Translations under genes and position numbers: made by a program
Origin: an uncultured Collinsella sp.
GTDB taxonomy: Bacteria; Actinomycetota; Coriobacteriia; Coriobacteriales; Coriobacteriaceae
Direction of reading: 5' to 3'
Assembly: GCA_900543845.1 (NCBI GenBank)
Contig: UQTD01000020.1
Span: 1-28,056, forward strand
Length of the DNA stretch: 28,056 bases
The notes under the pieces: model-generated
The model's input: the letters and a program-made list of their open reading frames with translations, nothing else
The model's database searches: none
Told to the model about the DNA's origin: nothing
In this document: positions 1-8,188 of the stretch, one piece after another
How positions within the stretch are numbered: the first letter of the stretch is position 1
Layout: each line of letters begins with the position of its first letter

Positions 1-73
1 CGCGCAAAAGTGCGTCTCGGCAATCTGGGGCCCGTCCCCTTTAATATTTATAAATATGCAGGTCAGCGAGGTG

Positions 74-1015
74 CTAGCGATGTGCCAGCGGATGCGCCGC
101 CAGATAGACCTCGGTCAGTTGCGTGCGGTCGACATGCGTGTAGACCTGCGTGGTCGAAATATCGGCATGGCCCAAAATCTCCTGTAGCACACGCAGGTCG
201 GCACCGCCCGCGAGCATATGGGTGGCAAAGGAGTGGCGCAAGGTATGGGGATGGAGCCCCACCAGCCCCACCTGGCGCCCATACCGCTCGCATATCGCAT
301 GCACGGCCTGACGCGACAGGCGACGTCCGTTCTTATTTAAAAAGACCGCCGAGGTCTCCGTCCCGTGAGCATGGGCGGCCAGGAGAGTGCGCCCGTCACC
401 TAGATAGTGTGTCAGGGCACGCGCCGCGCTTCCCACCAACGGGGCCAGACGCTCCTTGGAGCCCTTACCGCGCACCAGGACAAACCCGTCATCGATATGG
501 ATATCGCCCACATCGAGCCCAACCAGCTCACTCACGCGCAAGCCGCAACCGTAAAGCACTTCCAAGATGGCGTGATCGCGCAGTCCCATCTCGCCCTCGG
601 GAAAGTCTTGATCCAGCAGTGCCGAGACGTCCTCCACCGAAAGGTATTCCGGCAGGCGATCTGCCTTTTTGGGCAGGCGCAACGCCGCCGTCGGGTTTTG
701 GGCCACGGCCCCATCGCGCACCAAAAAGGCATGCAGGCCCTTCACGGCAGCAAGCGCGCGCTCCACCGAGGCGTCGGAATAGCCTCCGTCGCGGCGATCG
801 GCAACAAAGTCCTCCACGACCTGACGGGTCACCTCTTCAAAAGACACAATGCCCGCCCGCTCCAGATAGGCGCAGTACGTCGTCAGGTCACGACGGTAGG
901 CAGCAATCGTATTGCGCGCCAAACCCCGCTCGACCGCAAGGTAATCGAGATACTCCCCCGCCACCACAGCGAGCGACGAGGGAGTAGCTTCGGTATGTTC
1001 TTGGTTCGCCGGCAC
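74..1015 (-). CDS. xerD: Tyrosine recombinase XerD
   Basis: Site-specific tyrosine recombinase of the XerC/XerD type, expected to resolve chromosome dimers at dif with a partner Xer protein. The N-terminal SAM-like core-binding domain covers about residues 12-105 and the catalytic domain about 120-310. All catalytic residues are visible: Arg160 in GCGLRVSEL, Lys184 in GKGSKER, His257 and Arg260 in HTLRHSFATHML, His283 in ILGHADIS, and nucleophile Tyr292 in QVYTHV. I chose the GTG start at 1015, two bases after the pyrG stop. This gives 313 aa, normal for the family; the longer open frame into pyrG is out-of-frame pyrG sequence. The tight spacing implies co-transcription and coupling with pyrG. 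XerD rather than XerC is the likelier name, but the sequence alone does not settle it. Confidence 0.93.
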   Translation of the reverse strand: MPANQEHTEATPSSLAVVAGEYLDYLAVERGLARNTIAAYRRDLTTYCAYLERAGIVSFEEVTRQVVEDFVADRRDGGYSDASVERALAAVKGLHAFLVRDGAVAQNPTAALRLPKKADRLPEYLSVEDVSALLDQDFPEGEMGLRDHAILEVLYGCGLRVSELVGLDVGDIHIDDGFVLVRGKGSKERLAPLVGSAARALTHYLGDGRTLLAAHAHGTETSAVFLNKNGRRLSRQAVHAICERYGRQVGLVGLHPHTLRHSFATHMLAGGADLRVLQEILGHADISTTQVYTHVDRTQLTEVYLAAHPLAHR

Positions 1016-1017
1016 CC

Positions 1018-2679
1018 TTAGTCCGTAGCGAGGTTCTTGGGCGTCACCTGCAGACGGTCGACACCCTCGTGCTGGCCGATCGAAGCACGCACGAACTCGC
1101 GGAACAGCGGCTGCGGGTTGGTCGGGCGGCTCTTGAACTCGGGATGAGCCTGGGTTGCCACATACCACGGATGTACGTCGCGCGGCAGCTCGACCATCTC
1201 GACCAGACGCTCGTCGGGCGAAAGACCCGAGATTACCAGACCGGCGTCCTCGAGCTGGTCGCGGAAGGCGTTGTTGAACTCAAAACGGTGACGGTGACGC
1301 TCGTAGACGAGCTCCTCGCCGTATGCCTCGCGCGCGAGGGTATCGGCGGCGAGCTTGCACGGATAGGCGCCCAGGCGCATGGTACCGCCCTTCTCGGTCA
1401 CGTCCTCCTGCGAGCTCATCAGGTCGATGACACTATACGGGCCGTCCGGATCGAACTCGGAAGAGCTGGCGCCGGCAAGGCCGACCACGTTGCGGGCGAA
1501 CTCGCACACGGCTACCTGCATACCCAGGCAAATGCCCAGATACGGAATCTTGTGCTCGCGGGCGAACTCGGCCGCGAGGATCTTGCCCTCCAGGGCGCGC
1601 TTGCCAAAGCCGCCAGGGACCAAGATGCCCGAGGCGTCACCCAGGACCTCGGAGACGTTCTGCTCGTCGAGGCTTTCGCCATCGACCAGCTGCACGTCAA
1701 CGTGGCGATCGTAGAACACGCCCGCATGGTGCAGGGCCTCGATAACCGACAGGTAGGCATCGGGCAGCTGCGTGTACTTGCCCACGACGGCGATCTTCAC
1801 CTTGTCGGCGTGATGGTTGGCATGGTTCTGCTTGCGCAGGAACTCGTTCCACTCGCTCATGTCGCGCTCACGCGGGTCCAGACCCAGGCGTTCGCAAATG
1901 CGCAGGTCAAAGTCCTGCTCGGCAAGCAACTGCGGAACATCGTAGATGCTCGCGCAGTCCTCGTTGGTAAAGACGCAGTCGGTGTCGACGTCGCAGAAGC
2001 TTGCGATCTTGCCGCGGATGGCATCGTCGATATGGTGGTCGGAGCGCAAAACGATAATATCGGGCTGGATACCAAAGCTGCGGAGCTCCTTAACGGAGTG
2101 CTGCGTCGGTTTGGTCTTGACCTCGTGGGCGGCGGCGATATAGGGAACGAGCGACACGTGGATGTAGCAAACGTTCTCGGGACCGGCCTCCTTGCGATAC
2201 TGGCGAATGGCCTCGACAAACGGCTGCGACTCGATGTCGCCGATGGTGCCGCCCAACTCAGTAATGACTACGTCGGAGCCGGTCTGCTCCTCAATACGAC
2301 GGAACTTATCCTTAATGGCGTTCGTGACGTGCGGAATCACCTGCACAGTGCCGCCCAAAAAGTCACCGCGACGTTCGCGGGCGATCAGGCTCTTATAGAT
2401 GGCACCAGTCGTAAAGTTGGAATCGCGGGTCAGGTTCTCGTCAATAAAGCGCTCGTAGTGGCCCAGGTCCAGATCGGACTCGTAGCCGTCCTCGGTCACA
2501 AAGACCTCGCCATGCTGGAACGGGCTCATGGTGCCGGGGTCGACGTTCAGATACGGGTCGGCCTTTTGCATCGTTACCTTGTAGCCGCGCGACTTGAGCA
2601 GACGGCCCAGCGAGGCCGCGGTAATACCCTTGCCCAGAGACGAAACCACGCCGCCGGTCACGAACACATGCTTGGTCAT
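1018..2679 (-). CDS. pyrG: CTP synthase
   Basis: Cytosolic CTP synthase: makes CTP from UTP, ATP and glutamine in the last step of de novo pyrimidine nucleotide synthesis. 553 aa, the usual length. The N-terminal synthetase domain (about 1-270) has the family opening KHVFVTGGVVSSLGKG, then MQKADPYLNVDPGTMSP and the GGTIGDIES motif. The C-terminal class I glutamine amidotransferase domain (about 295-540) has nucleophile Cys384 in GICLGMQ and the His/Glu pair in HPEFKSRP. The start ATG at 2679 is preceded by a modest AGG Shine-Dalgarno about nine bases upstream. It is followed after two bases by xerD. The upstream leader contains a short inverted repeat (CCCGTA/TACGGG, 2699-2730), possibly a leader hairpin; no clear attenuator is seen. 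Confidence 0.97.
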   Translation of the reverse strand: MTKHVFVTGGVVSSLGKGITAASLGRLLKSRGYKVTMQKADPYLNVDPGTMSPFQHGEVFVTEDGYESDLDLGHYERFIDENLTRDSNFTTGAIYKSLIARERRGDFLGGTVQVIPHVTNAIKDKFRRIEEQTGSDVVITELGGTIGDIESQPFVEAIRQYRKEAGPENVCYIHVSLVPYIAAAHEVKTKPTQHSVKELRSFGIQPDIIVLRSDHHIDDAIRGKIASFCDVDTDCVFTNEDCASIYDVPQLLAEQDFDLRICERLGLDPRERDMSEWNEFLRKQNHANHHADKVKIAVVGKYTQLPDAYLSVIEALHHAGVFYDRHVDVQLVDGESLDEQNVSEVLGDASGILVPGGFGKRALEGKILAAEFAREHKIPYLGICLGMQVAVCEFARNVVGLAGASSSEFDPDGPYSVIDLMSSQEDVTEKGGTMRLGAYPCKLAADTLAREAYGEELVYERHRHRFEFNNAFRDQLEDAGLVISGLSPDERLVEMVELPRDVHPWYVATQAHPEFKSRPTNPQPLFREFVRASIGQHEGVDRLQVTPKNLATD

Positions 2680-2800
2680 ATTGAGTTACCTGCGCTTCCC
2701 GTAGAAGTTGTCCATACACATCTTACGGGTCTTCATTGTAATACTCGCGACGCGCGCCGCACACAATTTTTCTTACGCGCAATCGCATTTCTCCATCTCG

Positions 2801-2838
2801 AAACAAAACGCCGCCCGGTTGCCCAGGCGGCGTCGTTT
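2801..2838 (-). terminator. Intrinsic terminator of the winged-helix gene
   Basis: Read on the minus strand, a seven-base GC stem (CGCCGCC/GGCGGCG, 10-nt loop) is followed by TTTTGTTT. It lies 20 bases past the stop of the gene ending at 2858 and upstream of pyrG, so it separates the two transcripts. Confidence 0.75.
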
Positions 2839-2857
2839 CCACTATGAATGCGCGCCA

Positions 2858-3196
2858 TTATCGATCGGCGACTTCGTCCTTGATCAAGTCCTGCACGAGC
2901 ATACCGGCACGGATGCCCTCCAGATACCATTCGCCACGCTCCGTAAGACAAATACCATTTGCGAGCTGGCCGCCGTCGTCGCTGTAGCGCGAGACGACCT
3001 CAATGATGTCTTCGGATTCCAAGCGTTCAATTGCCGCGCGGGCGCGATACGGAGACACCCCCACACGCTCGGCAAGCGTCTTTCGCGAAAAGCCATAAAA
3101 TCCGCCGTTGTCTTCGGACTGCTGTGCGATCTCCATCAGCACCTGCACCTCGACACGCTTCATATCGTTGACACTCGCACGACCCTTGCCAGCCAT
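2858..3196 (-). CDS. Small winged-helix transcriptional regulator
   Basis: 112-aa DNA-binding protein. Residues about 10-85 form a winged helix-turn-helix: helix-turn-helix core FSRKTLAERVGVSPYRARAAIERLE, then a wing ending in GICLTERGEWYLEG. I started at ATG 3196 because GAGGAGG lies at ideal spacing just upstream; the open frame continues to 3307 but that part is low-complexity and has no ribosome site. It is a single-gene unit with its own terminator at 2801-2838. The family is not clear (MarR, PadR and Rrf2-like regulators share this fold) and there is no ligand-binding domain, so the signal is unknown. An eight-base inverted repeat 59-84 bases upstream of the start could be an autoregulatory operator. 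Confidence 0.82.
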   Translation of the reverse strand: MAGKGRASVNDMKRVEVQVLMEIAQQSEDNGGFYGFSRKTLAERVGVSPYRARAAIERLESEDIIEVVSRYSDDGGQLANGICLTERGEWYLEGIRAGMLVQDLIKDEVADR

Positions 3197-3254
3197 GGCA
3201 GCCTCCTCAAACCGGGCACGGGCATCACTTGCACCGTGCGCGACCGGCACACCC

Positions 3255-3280
3255 CATGATGGCCGGCAACATCCATCATG
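3255..3280. promoter_or_regulatory. Inverted repeat upstream of the winged-helix gene, possible operator
   Basis: CATGATGG and CCATCATG form a perfect 8-bp dyad with a 10-bp spacer (18 bp centre to centre) upstream of the regulator's start at 3196. The geometry fits a dimeric winged-helix protein. A binding role is inference; a 5'-UTR hairpin is equally possible. Confidence 0.35.
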
Positions 3281-3382
3281 CGGCATCCCCGCAAAAGGAT
3301 GAAACAATTAGGGTTATTGTATACCGCCCAAATCGCTTATAGGCAGGTAAACGGGCTAATTTTAGGTTAAACGGTAGCTTTT

Positions 3383-3428
3383 GTTGATAAAAGGGGCACA
3401 CCGAATGTATACCCGATGTGCCCCTTTC
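3383..3428 (-). terminator. Intrinsic terminator of the DUF1846 gene
   Basis: A strong stem (AAAGGGGCACA/TGTGCCCCTTT with about a 16-nt loop) lies just past the stop at 3447. On the minus strand it runs into TTTTATC. The stem is strong in either direction, but only the minus strand has a gene leading into it. Confidence 0.8.
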
Positions 3429-3446
3429 AGACCAATTTCTCCAGGC

Positions 3447-4928
3447 TTAGCGGTGGAAGAAACCACGACGCTCGAACTTGGGCTCGCAGCACACGTTGAT
3501 GCCCAGCTTGCGCAACACCGTCTCGTCCGTCGGCGAGATGATCACGCTAAAGAAGGCATCGCAGCCGCGCAGCTGCTCCAAGCCCGAAAGGACGCGGGCC
3601 GCCGTCTCGCTCGTTGCCGAGGTGATCGAGAGCGCCATAAGCGTCTCGTCGGTGTGCAGGCGCGGGTTCTTGCTACCCAGGAAATGCGTCTTGAGCTTGC
3701 TGATAGGCTCGATCGCCTCATCGCTAATGACCTCGAGCTCAAGGTCAACGCCCGAGACATGCTTAAGTGCATTCATGATGAGCGAGCTCGCGGCGCCCAG
3801 GCGCGTGGAAGTCTTGCCGGTCACCACGGAGCCATCAGGCATGACCATGGCGCCTACGGGGCCACCTGTCAGCTGCTCCCTGGTAAGGGCGGCCGAGCGT
3901 GCCGGCGAGTAATTCTTGTCGATACCGGCCTTCTTCATAATGATCTTGAGACGGTCGACTTGCTCATCGCCCACGCCGGTACGGCGCACATTTTCGACCG
4001 CGGTAAAGTAGCGGCGGACGATCTCCATCTTGGAAGCGTCGCGGCAGGCATCGTCATCGGTAATGGCAAAACCGACCATATTGACGCCCATGTCGGTGGG
4101 GCTCTGGTAGGGGCTCTTGCCCAGGATCTTTTCCATCAGAGCACGGACCACCGGGAAGGCCTCGACGTCACGGTTGTAGTTGACCGTGGTCTTGTTGTAG
4201 GCCTCCAAGTGGAAGGAGTCGATGATATTGGCATCGTCGAGGTCAGCCGTGGCGGCCTCATAGGCGATGTTGACCGGATGCGTGAGGGGCAGATTCCAAA
4301 CCGGGAAAGTCTCGAACTTGGCGTAGCCGGCGGCAGTGCCGTGCTTGTGCTCGTGATAGAGCTGAGACAGGCAGGTGGCGAGCTTGCCCGAGCCAGGGCC
4401 GGGAGCGGTGACCACAACGAGCGGACGAGTGGTCTCGACAAACTCGTTCTTGCCATAGCCGTCGTCGGACACGATCAGGTCGACGTCGTGCGGATAGCCC
4501 TCGATGGGATAGTGCAGCTTGGCAGGAATGCCGAGCGCGTTCAGGCGATTGCGGAACACATCGGCGGCGGGCTGGCCGGCGTACTGGGTGATAACCACGG
4601 CCGCGACAGCAAAACCGTTGCCGCGGAACAGGTCGACCAGGCGCAAAACGTCCTCGTCATAGGTAATACCCAGGTCACCACGGGCCTTATTCTTCTCGAT
4701 GTGGTTCGCGTTAATGGCGATGATGACCTCGACGTCGTCGGCTATGCTCTTGAGCATGCGAAACTTGCTGTCCGGCTCAAAACCCGGCAGCACGCGGCTC
4801 GCGTGATAGTCATCAAACAGCTTGCCGCCAAACTCCAAATACAGCTTGCCGCCAAACTGCGAGATGCGCTCCTTAATATGAGCGGCCTGCAGCTCGATAT
4901 ACTTCGCGTTGTCGAAACCCTGGCGCAT
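3447..4928 (-). CDS. DUF1846 family protein
   Basis: 493-aa protein that I recognise as the DUF1846 family, a conserved cytosolic family of Firmicutes and Actinobacteria without an assigned reaction. The characteristic opening GFDNAKYIELQAAHIKERISQFGGKLYLEFGGKL is followed by LFDDYHASRVLPGF. A P-loop-like stretch PGPGSGK lies at residues 176-182, which suggests nucleotide binding, but I see no complete Walker pair. I chose ATG 4928 over ATG 4952 because GGGAG precedes it at good spacing and MRQGFDN matches the usual start of the family; nothing resembling a ribosome site precedes 4952. It is monocistronic, with a terminator at 3383-3428 and a TATAAT on the minus strand about 40 bases upstream. 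Confidence 0.9.
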   Translation of the reverse strand: MRQGFDNAKYIELQAAHIKERISQFGGKLYLEFGGKLFDDYHASRVLPGFEPDSKFRMLKSIADDVEVIIAINANHIEKNKARGDLGITYDEDVLRLVDLFRGNGFAVAAVVITQYAGQPAADVFRNRLNALGIPAKLHYPIEGYPHDVDLIVSDDGYGKNEFVETTRPLVVVTAPGPGSGKLATCLSQLYHEHKHGTAAGYAKFETFPVWNLPLTHPVNIAYEAATADLDDANIIDSFHLEAYNKTTVNYNRDVEAFPVVRALMEKILGKSPYQSPTDMGVNMVGFAITDDDACRDASKMEIVRRYFTAVENVRRTGVGDEQVDRLKIIMKKAGIDKNYSPARSAALTREQLTGGPVGAMVMPDGSVVTGKTSTRLGAASSLIMNALKHVSGVDLELEVISDEAIEPISKLKTHFLGSKNPRLHTDETLMALSITSATSETAARVLSGLEQLRGCDAFFSVIISPTDETVLRKLGINVCCEPKFERRGFFHR

Positions 4929-4967
4929 GTATGGCTCCCGTCCCGTTTCCATTTAATGTTCTAGGCG

Positions 4968-4973
4968 ATTATA
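4968..4973 (-). promoter_or_regulatory. -10 element for the DUF1846 gene
   Basis: A perfect minus-strand TATAAT lies 39 bases upstream of ATG 4928. The expected -35 position reads GTATCG, far from consensus, so this is a one-box prediction. Confidence 0.45.
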
Positions 4974-5035
4974 ACGGAGCCCGCCCTCCCCGATACCCAG
5001 ACCATCAACAGGCACCAACCAAACACGCCACCGAT

Positions 5036-5104
5036 AAGTTGCGGTGGAATAGTTCCTGTTTAACCCCTCATGACGGCCAAACAGGAACTATTCCACCGCA
5101 ACTT
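5036..5104. repeat. Long perfect inverted repeat A (26-bp arms)
   Basis: Arms 5036-5061 and 5079-5104 are perfectly complementary over 26 bp, around a 17-nt loop. The site lies between the DUF1846 promoter and the 3' end of the arginine operon. A 26-bp perfect stem is much longer than a terminator needs, and no T-run follows on either strand. It resembles the other long palindromes in the window in architecture but not in arm sequence. Confidence 0.9.
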
Positions 5105-5207
5105 CCCCTTTTGGCGCAAAGTAACCTGATCCCTTTGCACCAACAACAGAAACGTCGCAGGTTGAGCATAAGTCAGCGAGCGCTGTCCAGAACGTACAAG
5201 TTGGCAT

Positions 5208-5250
5208 GAAAAAGGCAAGGCATAGACCTTCTGGTCATGCCTCGCCTTTT
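5208..5250 (-). terminator. Intrinsic terminator ending the arcA1-arcB-carrier operon
   Basis: Minus strand: AAAAGGCGAGGCAT pairs with ATGCCTTGCCTTTT (one mismatch), with an inner GACC/GGTC pairing, followed by TTTTTC. It lies about 210 bases past the carrier's stop at 5462, after a series of other hairpins. Confidence 0.75.
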
Positions 5251-5251
5251 G

Positions 5252-5461
5252 AATGACAAATTGTCGTTCTGGGCGGCGCGCAGCGTCGACCGGTTCCGGC
5301 GTTTGGTAAAACGCCGGAACATAAGTGCGCCCCCTCCCGCGCACGGAACGGGAGGGGGCTAAAGGTAGGAGTCTACCGGTGGGTTTACCCCACCGGACAG
5401 ACGATGACCAGGTGATCCTTTACAGGATCGTCAAGGTTTCCGTGGGGTACCCGTTGGGTAC
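5252..5461 (-). ncRNA. Structured 3' UTR of the arginine operon: tandem hairpins
   Basis: Between the carrier stop and the terminator, the minus strand holds consecutive hairpins: GTACCC/GGGTAC (5447-5461); GATCC/GGATC inside GACGAT/ATCGTC (about 5400-5432); CCGGTGGG/CCCACCGG (5376-5396); an 11-bp GCCCCCTCCCG/CGGGAGGGGGC (5329-5359); and a perfect 12-bp GTTCCGGCGTTT stem on a four-base loop (5293-5320). None is followed by a proper T-run, so they are not ordinary terminators. They may protect the operon mRNA from 3' exonucleases, be the body of a 3'-derived small RNA, or form an unknown structured RNA. I recognise no known RNA family. Confidence 0.5.
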
Positions 5462-6940
5462 TTAGAGCAGCACGCAGGCGACGGTCAGGATGACGGCGCA
5501 GACGACGGAGAGAGCAACGATGAGCTTAAGGGCAAACTTGAGCCAGGTCGTCCACTCGATCTTGGCCAGGGCGAGACCGCCCATGATGGCGCCGGAGGTC
5601 GGGGTGAACAGGTTCACGACACCGATGGCGGCGGAGAAGATCATGACCATGACCTCGGGCGAGAAGCCGAGCTTAACAGCCAGCGGTCCCATGATGGGCA
5701 TGGAGACGGTGGCCATACCGGAGGTCGAGGGGATCAGGAAGGACAGGCCGAAGTAGACCAGGAAGCTCATGGGAGCGAAGATCACGCCGGACAGGCCAGC
5801 CAGGGCATTGGCGGCAGCGTCGAGGACGTAAACGTCGAGGCCGGTGCTAGCCATGAGGACGGAGATGCCACGGGCGAGGGCGATGACGAGAACAACGGAC
5901 ATCATGTCGGCAGCGCCGGTGATGAAGGTGTTGACGATCTGCTTCTCGGACAGGCCACCGATGATACCGATCAGGATAGCCATGAGGAAGAACCAGGTGG
6001 AAGCCTCGTCGAAGTACCACTGGCCAATGGGCAGGCCGGTGATCAGGGCAGACCAGCCCTGGACGACGGCATTACCGTCGGCGTCGTAGACAGCGCCAGC
6101 GTCAAAGAAGTTGGCGACGCCCTCGTTGAGGTCGGCCAGCGGGATGAAGCCGACGATCATGACGACGAAGGTGAAGGCGAAGGCGATCAGAACACCCTTC
6201 TGACGACCGGTGAGCTTGACCTCCTTGTGGACCTCGGAAGCAGCCTTGCCATGTGCCTCTTCGGCGTCCTTGAGTTCCTGCATCGAGAGGATGGTGGAAC
6301 CCTTGTCAGCCTTGACCTTCTTGGCATAGTTCATCACGAAGACGATGGACATGACGGTGGTAACAAGCCACAGGACGGCACCGAGGCCGATGATGATGGA
6401 CTGGTTCACGGCAATGTCAACGCCGGTCAGGGCGTCGACGGCAGCGCCGACGGCGAACGGGTTAACCGTGGAGCCGAGGCAGCCGCAGCCAGCGCCGAGC
6501 AGGACGGTAGCGGCGCCGACCATCGGGTCGAAGCCGGCAGCCATCATGGTAGCGGCGAGCAGGGCGTAGAAGGGAACGGTCTCCTCGCACATACCATAGG
6601 TGGTACCACCGAGGGAGAAGATGAGCATCAGCACGGGAATGAGCATGATCTCGTTGCCCTTAAGCTTCTGCACCAGGACGGCGATGCCGTTGTCCAGAGC
6701 GCCGGTCTCGGTCATCATACCGAGGAAGCCGCCCAGGATCATAACGAAGAGGCAGACGGGCAGAGCGTCAGCGAAGCCCTTAATCGGGGCGGTGCAGAAA
6801 TCGCTCAGACGGGCGGCAGTAACCGCGCCGCCGGACGTGCCGGAGACGATAACGGTAACAACTGCAACAATTGCCAGCAGAGCAAGAAGAATGGTGAACG
6901 ATGAAGGCATACCGCGCTTTTTCTTAGCGGTCTCAGTCAT
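5462..6940 (-). CDS. DcuC/YfcC-family carrier, probable arginine/ornithine antiporter (ArcD-like)
   Basis: 492-aa inner-membrane carrier of the C4-dicarboxylate anaerobic carrier (DcuC/YfcC) family, with about 12 hydrophobic segments and short loops. Landmarks are GGFLGMMTETGALDNGIAVLV, the re-entrant-like GGTTYGMCEETVPFY, GAGCGCLGSTVNPFA, and near the C-terminus SFLIPSTSGMATVSMPIMGPLA and NLFTPTSGAIMGGLALAKI. A hydrophilic loop (about 215-250) divides the protein into two halves. As the last gene of the arcA1-arcB unit it is most simply the arginine importer or arginine/ornithine exchanger, though family members also carry other amino acids, dipeptides or dicarboxylates. ATG 6940 is chosen because AAGGGGGG precedes it by nine bases; ATG 6949 abuts that site directly. 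Specificity is inferred from context only. Confidence 0.85.
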   Translation of the reverse strand: MTETAKKKRGMPSSFTILLALLAIVAVVTVIVSGTSGGAVTAARLSDFCTAPIKGFADALPVCLFVMILGGFLGMMTETGALDNGIAVLVQKLKGNEIMLIPVLMLIFSLGGTTYGMCEETVPFYALLAATMMAAGFDPMVGAATVLLGAGCGCLGSTVNPFAVGAAVDALTGVDIAVNQSIIIGLGAVLWLVTTVMSIVFVMNYAKKVKADKGSTILSMQELKDAEEAHGKAASEVHKEVKLTGRQKGVLIAFAFTFVVMIVGFIPLADLNEGVANFFDAGAVYDADGNAVVQGWSALITGLPIGQWYFDEASTWFFLMAILIGIIGGLSEKQIVNTFITGAADMMSVVLVIALARGISVLMASTGLDVYVLDAAANALAGLSGVIFAPMSFLVYFGLSFLIPSTSGMATVSMPIMGPLAVKLGFSPEVMVMIFSAAIGVVNLFTPTSGAIMGGLALAKIEWTTWLKFALKLIVALSVVCAVILTVACVLL

Positions 6941-7040
6941 AGTTCTCATCCCCCCTTCATAAATCATTTAACTTTCTCGCGCGAAGCGGATCTTCCGTGC
7001 CGTGCCCACCGCCCGACGCGAGATATTTACCAGACAAAGC

Positions 7041-7072
7041 CGCTCGGGGTGTGCAGCAAGACACCCCGAGCG
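7041..7072 (-). other. Intercistronic hairpin between arcB and the carrier
   Basis: A perfect 12-bp stem (CGCTCGGGGTGT/ACACCCCGAGCG, 8-nt loop) lies 15 bases past the arcB stop. On the minus strand it is followed by GGCTTTGTC, too few T residues for efficient termination. It probably stabilises the upstream mRNA or reduces read-through into the carrier gene. Confidence 0.6.
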
Positions 7073-7087
7073 AGATGCTAGATGCTC

Positions 7088-8083
7088 TTACTTGAGCGTG
7101 GCGTACATGACAGCCTTAATGGTGTGCATGCGGTTCTCGGCCTCGTCGAAGACCTTGGAAGCGGGGCTCTCGAAGACCTCGTCGGTGACCTCCTGCTCGG
7201 TGATGCCGAACTGCTCGCACTTCTCGGCGCCAATCGTGGTGTTGGTGTCGTGGAAGCTGGGCAGGCAGTGCAGGAAGATGGCACCCGGGTTGGCCATAGC
7301 CATGACCTCGGAGGTGACACGATACGGGGTGAGCTGAGCGATGCGCTCGGCCCAGACCTCGTCGGGCTCGCCCATGGAGACCCACACGTCGGTGTAGATA
7401 ACGTCGGCACCGGTGACGCCGTCCTTGACGTCGGTGGTCAGCTTGATGGTGCAGCCGTTGGCCTCGGCGATGGGCTTGCAGGCCTCGATGACGTCGTCGG
7501 CGGGCATGCACTCCTCGGGGCCGCAGGCCACGAAGTTCATGCCGAGCTTGGAGCAGACAACCATGAGGGAGCGAGCAACGTTGTTCTTGCAGTCGCCCAT
7601 GAAGACGAGGGTCTTACCCTTGATGTCGTAGTTGAAGTTCTCCTGGACGGTCAGGATGTCGGCAAGCATCTGGGTGGGGTGCCACTCGGTGGTCAGGCCG
7701 TTCCACACGGGCACGCCGGACTTGGCAGCGAGCTCCTCGACGTCGTCCTGGGCAAAGCCACGGAACTCGATGCCGTCATACATGCGGCCGAGAACGCGGG
7801 CGGTGTCCTCGATGGACTCCTTCTTGCCCATCTGCGACGAACCGGGATCGAGGTAGGTGACGCCCATGCCCAGATCCATGCCGCCGACCTCGAAGGCGCA
7901 GCGGGTACGAGTGGAGGTCTTCTGGAAGAGCAGAACGATGTTCTTGCCCTCGAGATAGCGGTGCGGAACGCCAGCGCGCTTCATGTCCTTGAAGTTCTTG
8001 GAAAGCTTGAGCAAGTACTCGATCTCCTCGGTGGAGAGGTCGAGGAGCTTGAGGAAGCTACGGCCGGAGAGGTTAACACCCAT
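7088..8083 (-). CDS. arcB: Ornithine carbamoyltransferase, catabolic (ArcB type)
   Basis: 331-aa cytosolic ornithine carbamoyltransferase. In the arginine deiminase pathway it runs in the phosphorolytic direction, citrulline plus phosphate giving ornithine and carbamoyl phosphate. The carbamoyl-phosphate site STRTR is at 57-61, HPTQ at 135-138, the ornithine loop SMGE at 236-239 and HCLP at 272-275. ATG 8083 has AAAGGAAA about nine bases upstream; the longer open frame to 8173 lacks a ribosome site. It is the second gene of the operon, 105 bases after arcA1, separated by two hairpins. The catabolic assignment rests on position between arcA and the carrier; the sequence would also fit an anabolic argF, but no other arginine biosynthesis gene is nearby. 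Confidence 0.94.
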   Translation of the reverse strand: MGVNLSGRSFLKLLDLSTEEIEYLLKLSKNFKDMKRAGVPHRYLEGKNIVLLFQKTSTRTRCAFEVGGMDLGMGVTYLDPGSSQMGKKESIEDTARVLGRMYDGIEFRGFAQDDVEELAAKSGVPVWNGLTTEWHPTQMLADILTVQENFNYDIKGKTLVFMGDCKNNVARSLMVVCSKLGMNFVACGPEECMPADDVIEACKPIAEANGCTIKLTTDVKDGVTGADVIYTDVWVSMGEPDEVWAERIAQLTPYRVTSEVMAMANPGAIFLHCLPSFHDTNTTIGAEKCEQFGITEQEVTDEVFESPASKVFDEAENRMHTIKAVMYATLK

Positions 8084-8133
8084 GGTTCGTTTCCTTTCGA
8101 AAAAATGAATTACGTAAGTATTAGTGTTGCCCG

Positions 8134-8182
8134 TTTGACGGGCGAAACCGGTGCGGTTGTAGGGGAACCGCACCGGAAACGG
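8134..8182 (-). other. Hairpins between arcA1 and arcB
   Basis: The 105-base gap contains CCGGTGCGGTT/AACCGCACCGG (about 8149-8177), a perfect 11-bp stem, and next to it CCCGT/ACGGG (about 8130-8142). No T-run follows. In this position they most likely set the relative abundance of arcA and arcB mRNA by processing or partial termination. The second arcA copy has a different sequence here. Confidence 0.55.
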
Positions 8183-8188
8183 AAAGAC

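Noticed and set aside
44..57. Self-complementary ATATTTATAAATAT downstream of xerD, next to GGGGACGGG on the minus strand.
   Set aside because: Too short and too close to the window edge to be called a terminator or part of the palindrome family.
1069..2847. A 592-residue plus-strand open frame opposite pyrG.
   Set aside because: Antisense of a well-supported CTP synthase; no family features.
3381..4964. A 527-residue plus-strand open frame opposite the DUF1846 gene.
   Set aside because: Antisense shadow of high-GC coding DNA.
5060..5344. A 94-residue open frame across repeat A and the operon's hairpins.
   Set aside because: It runs through palindromes and a terminator; no ribosome site or family likeness.
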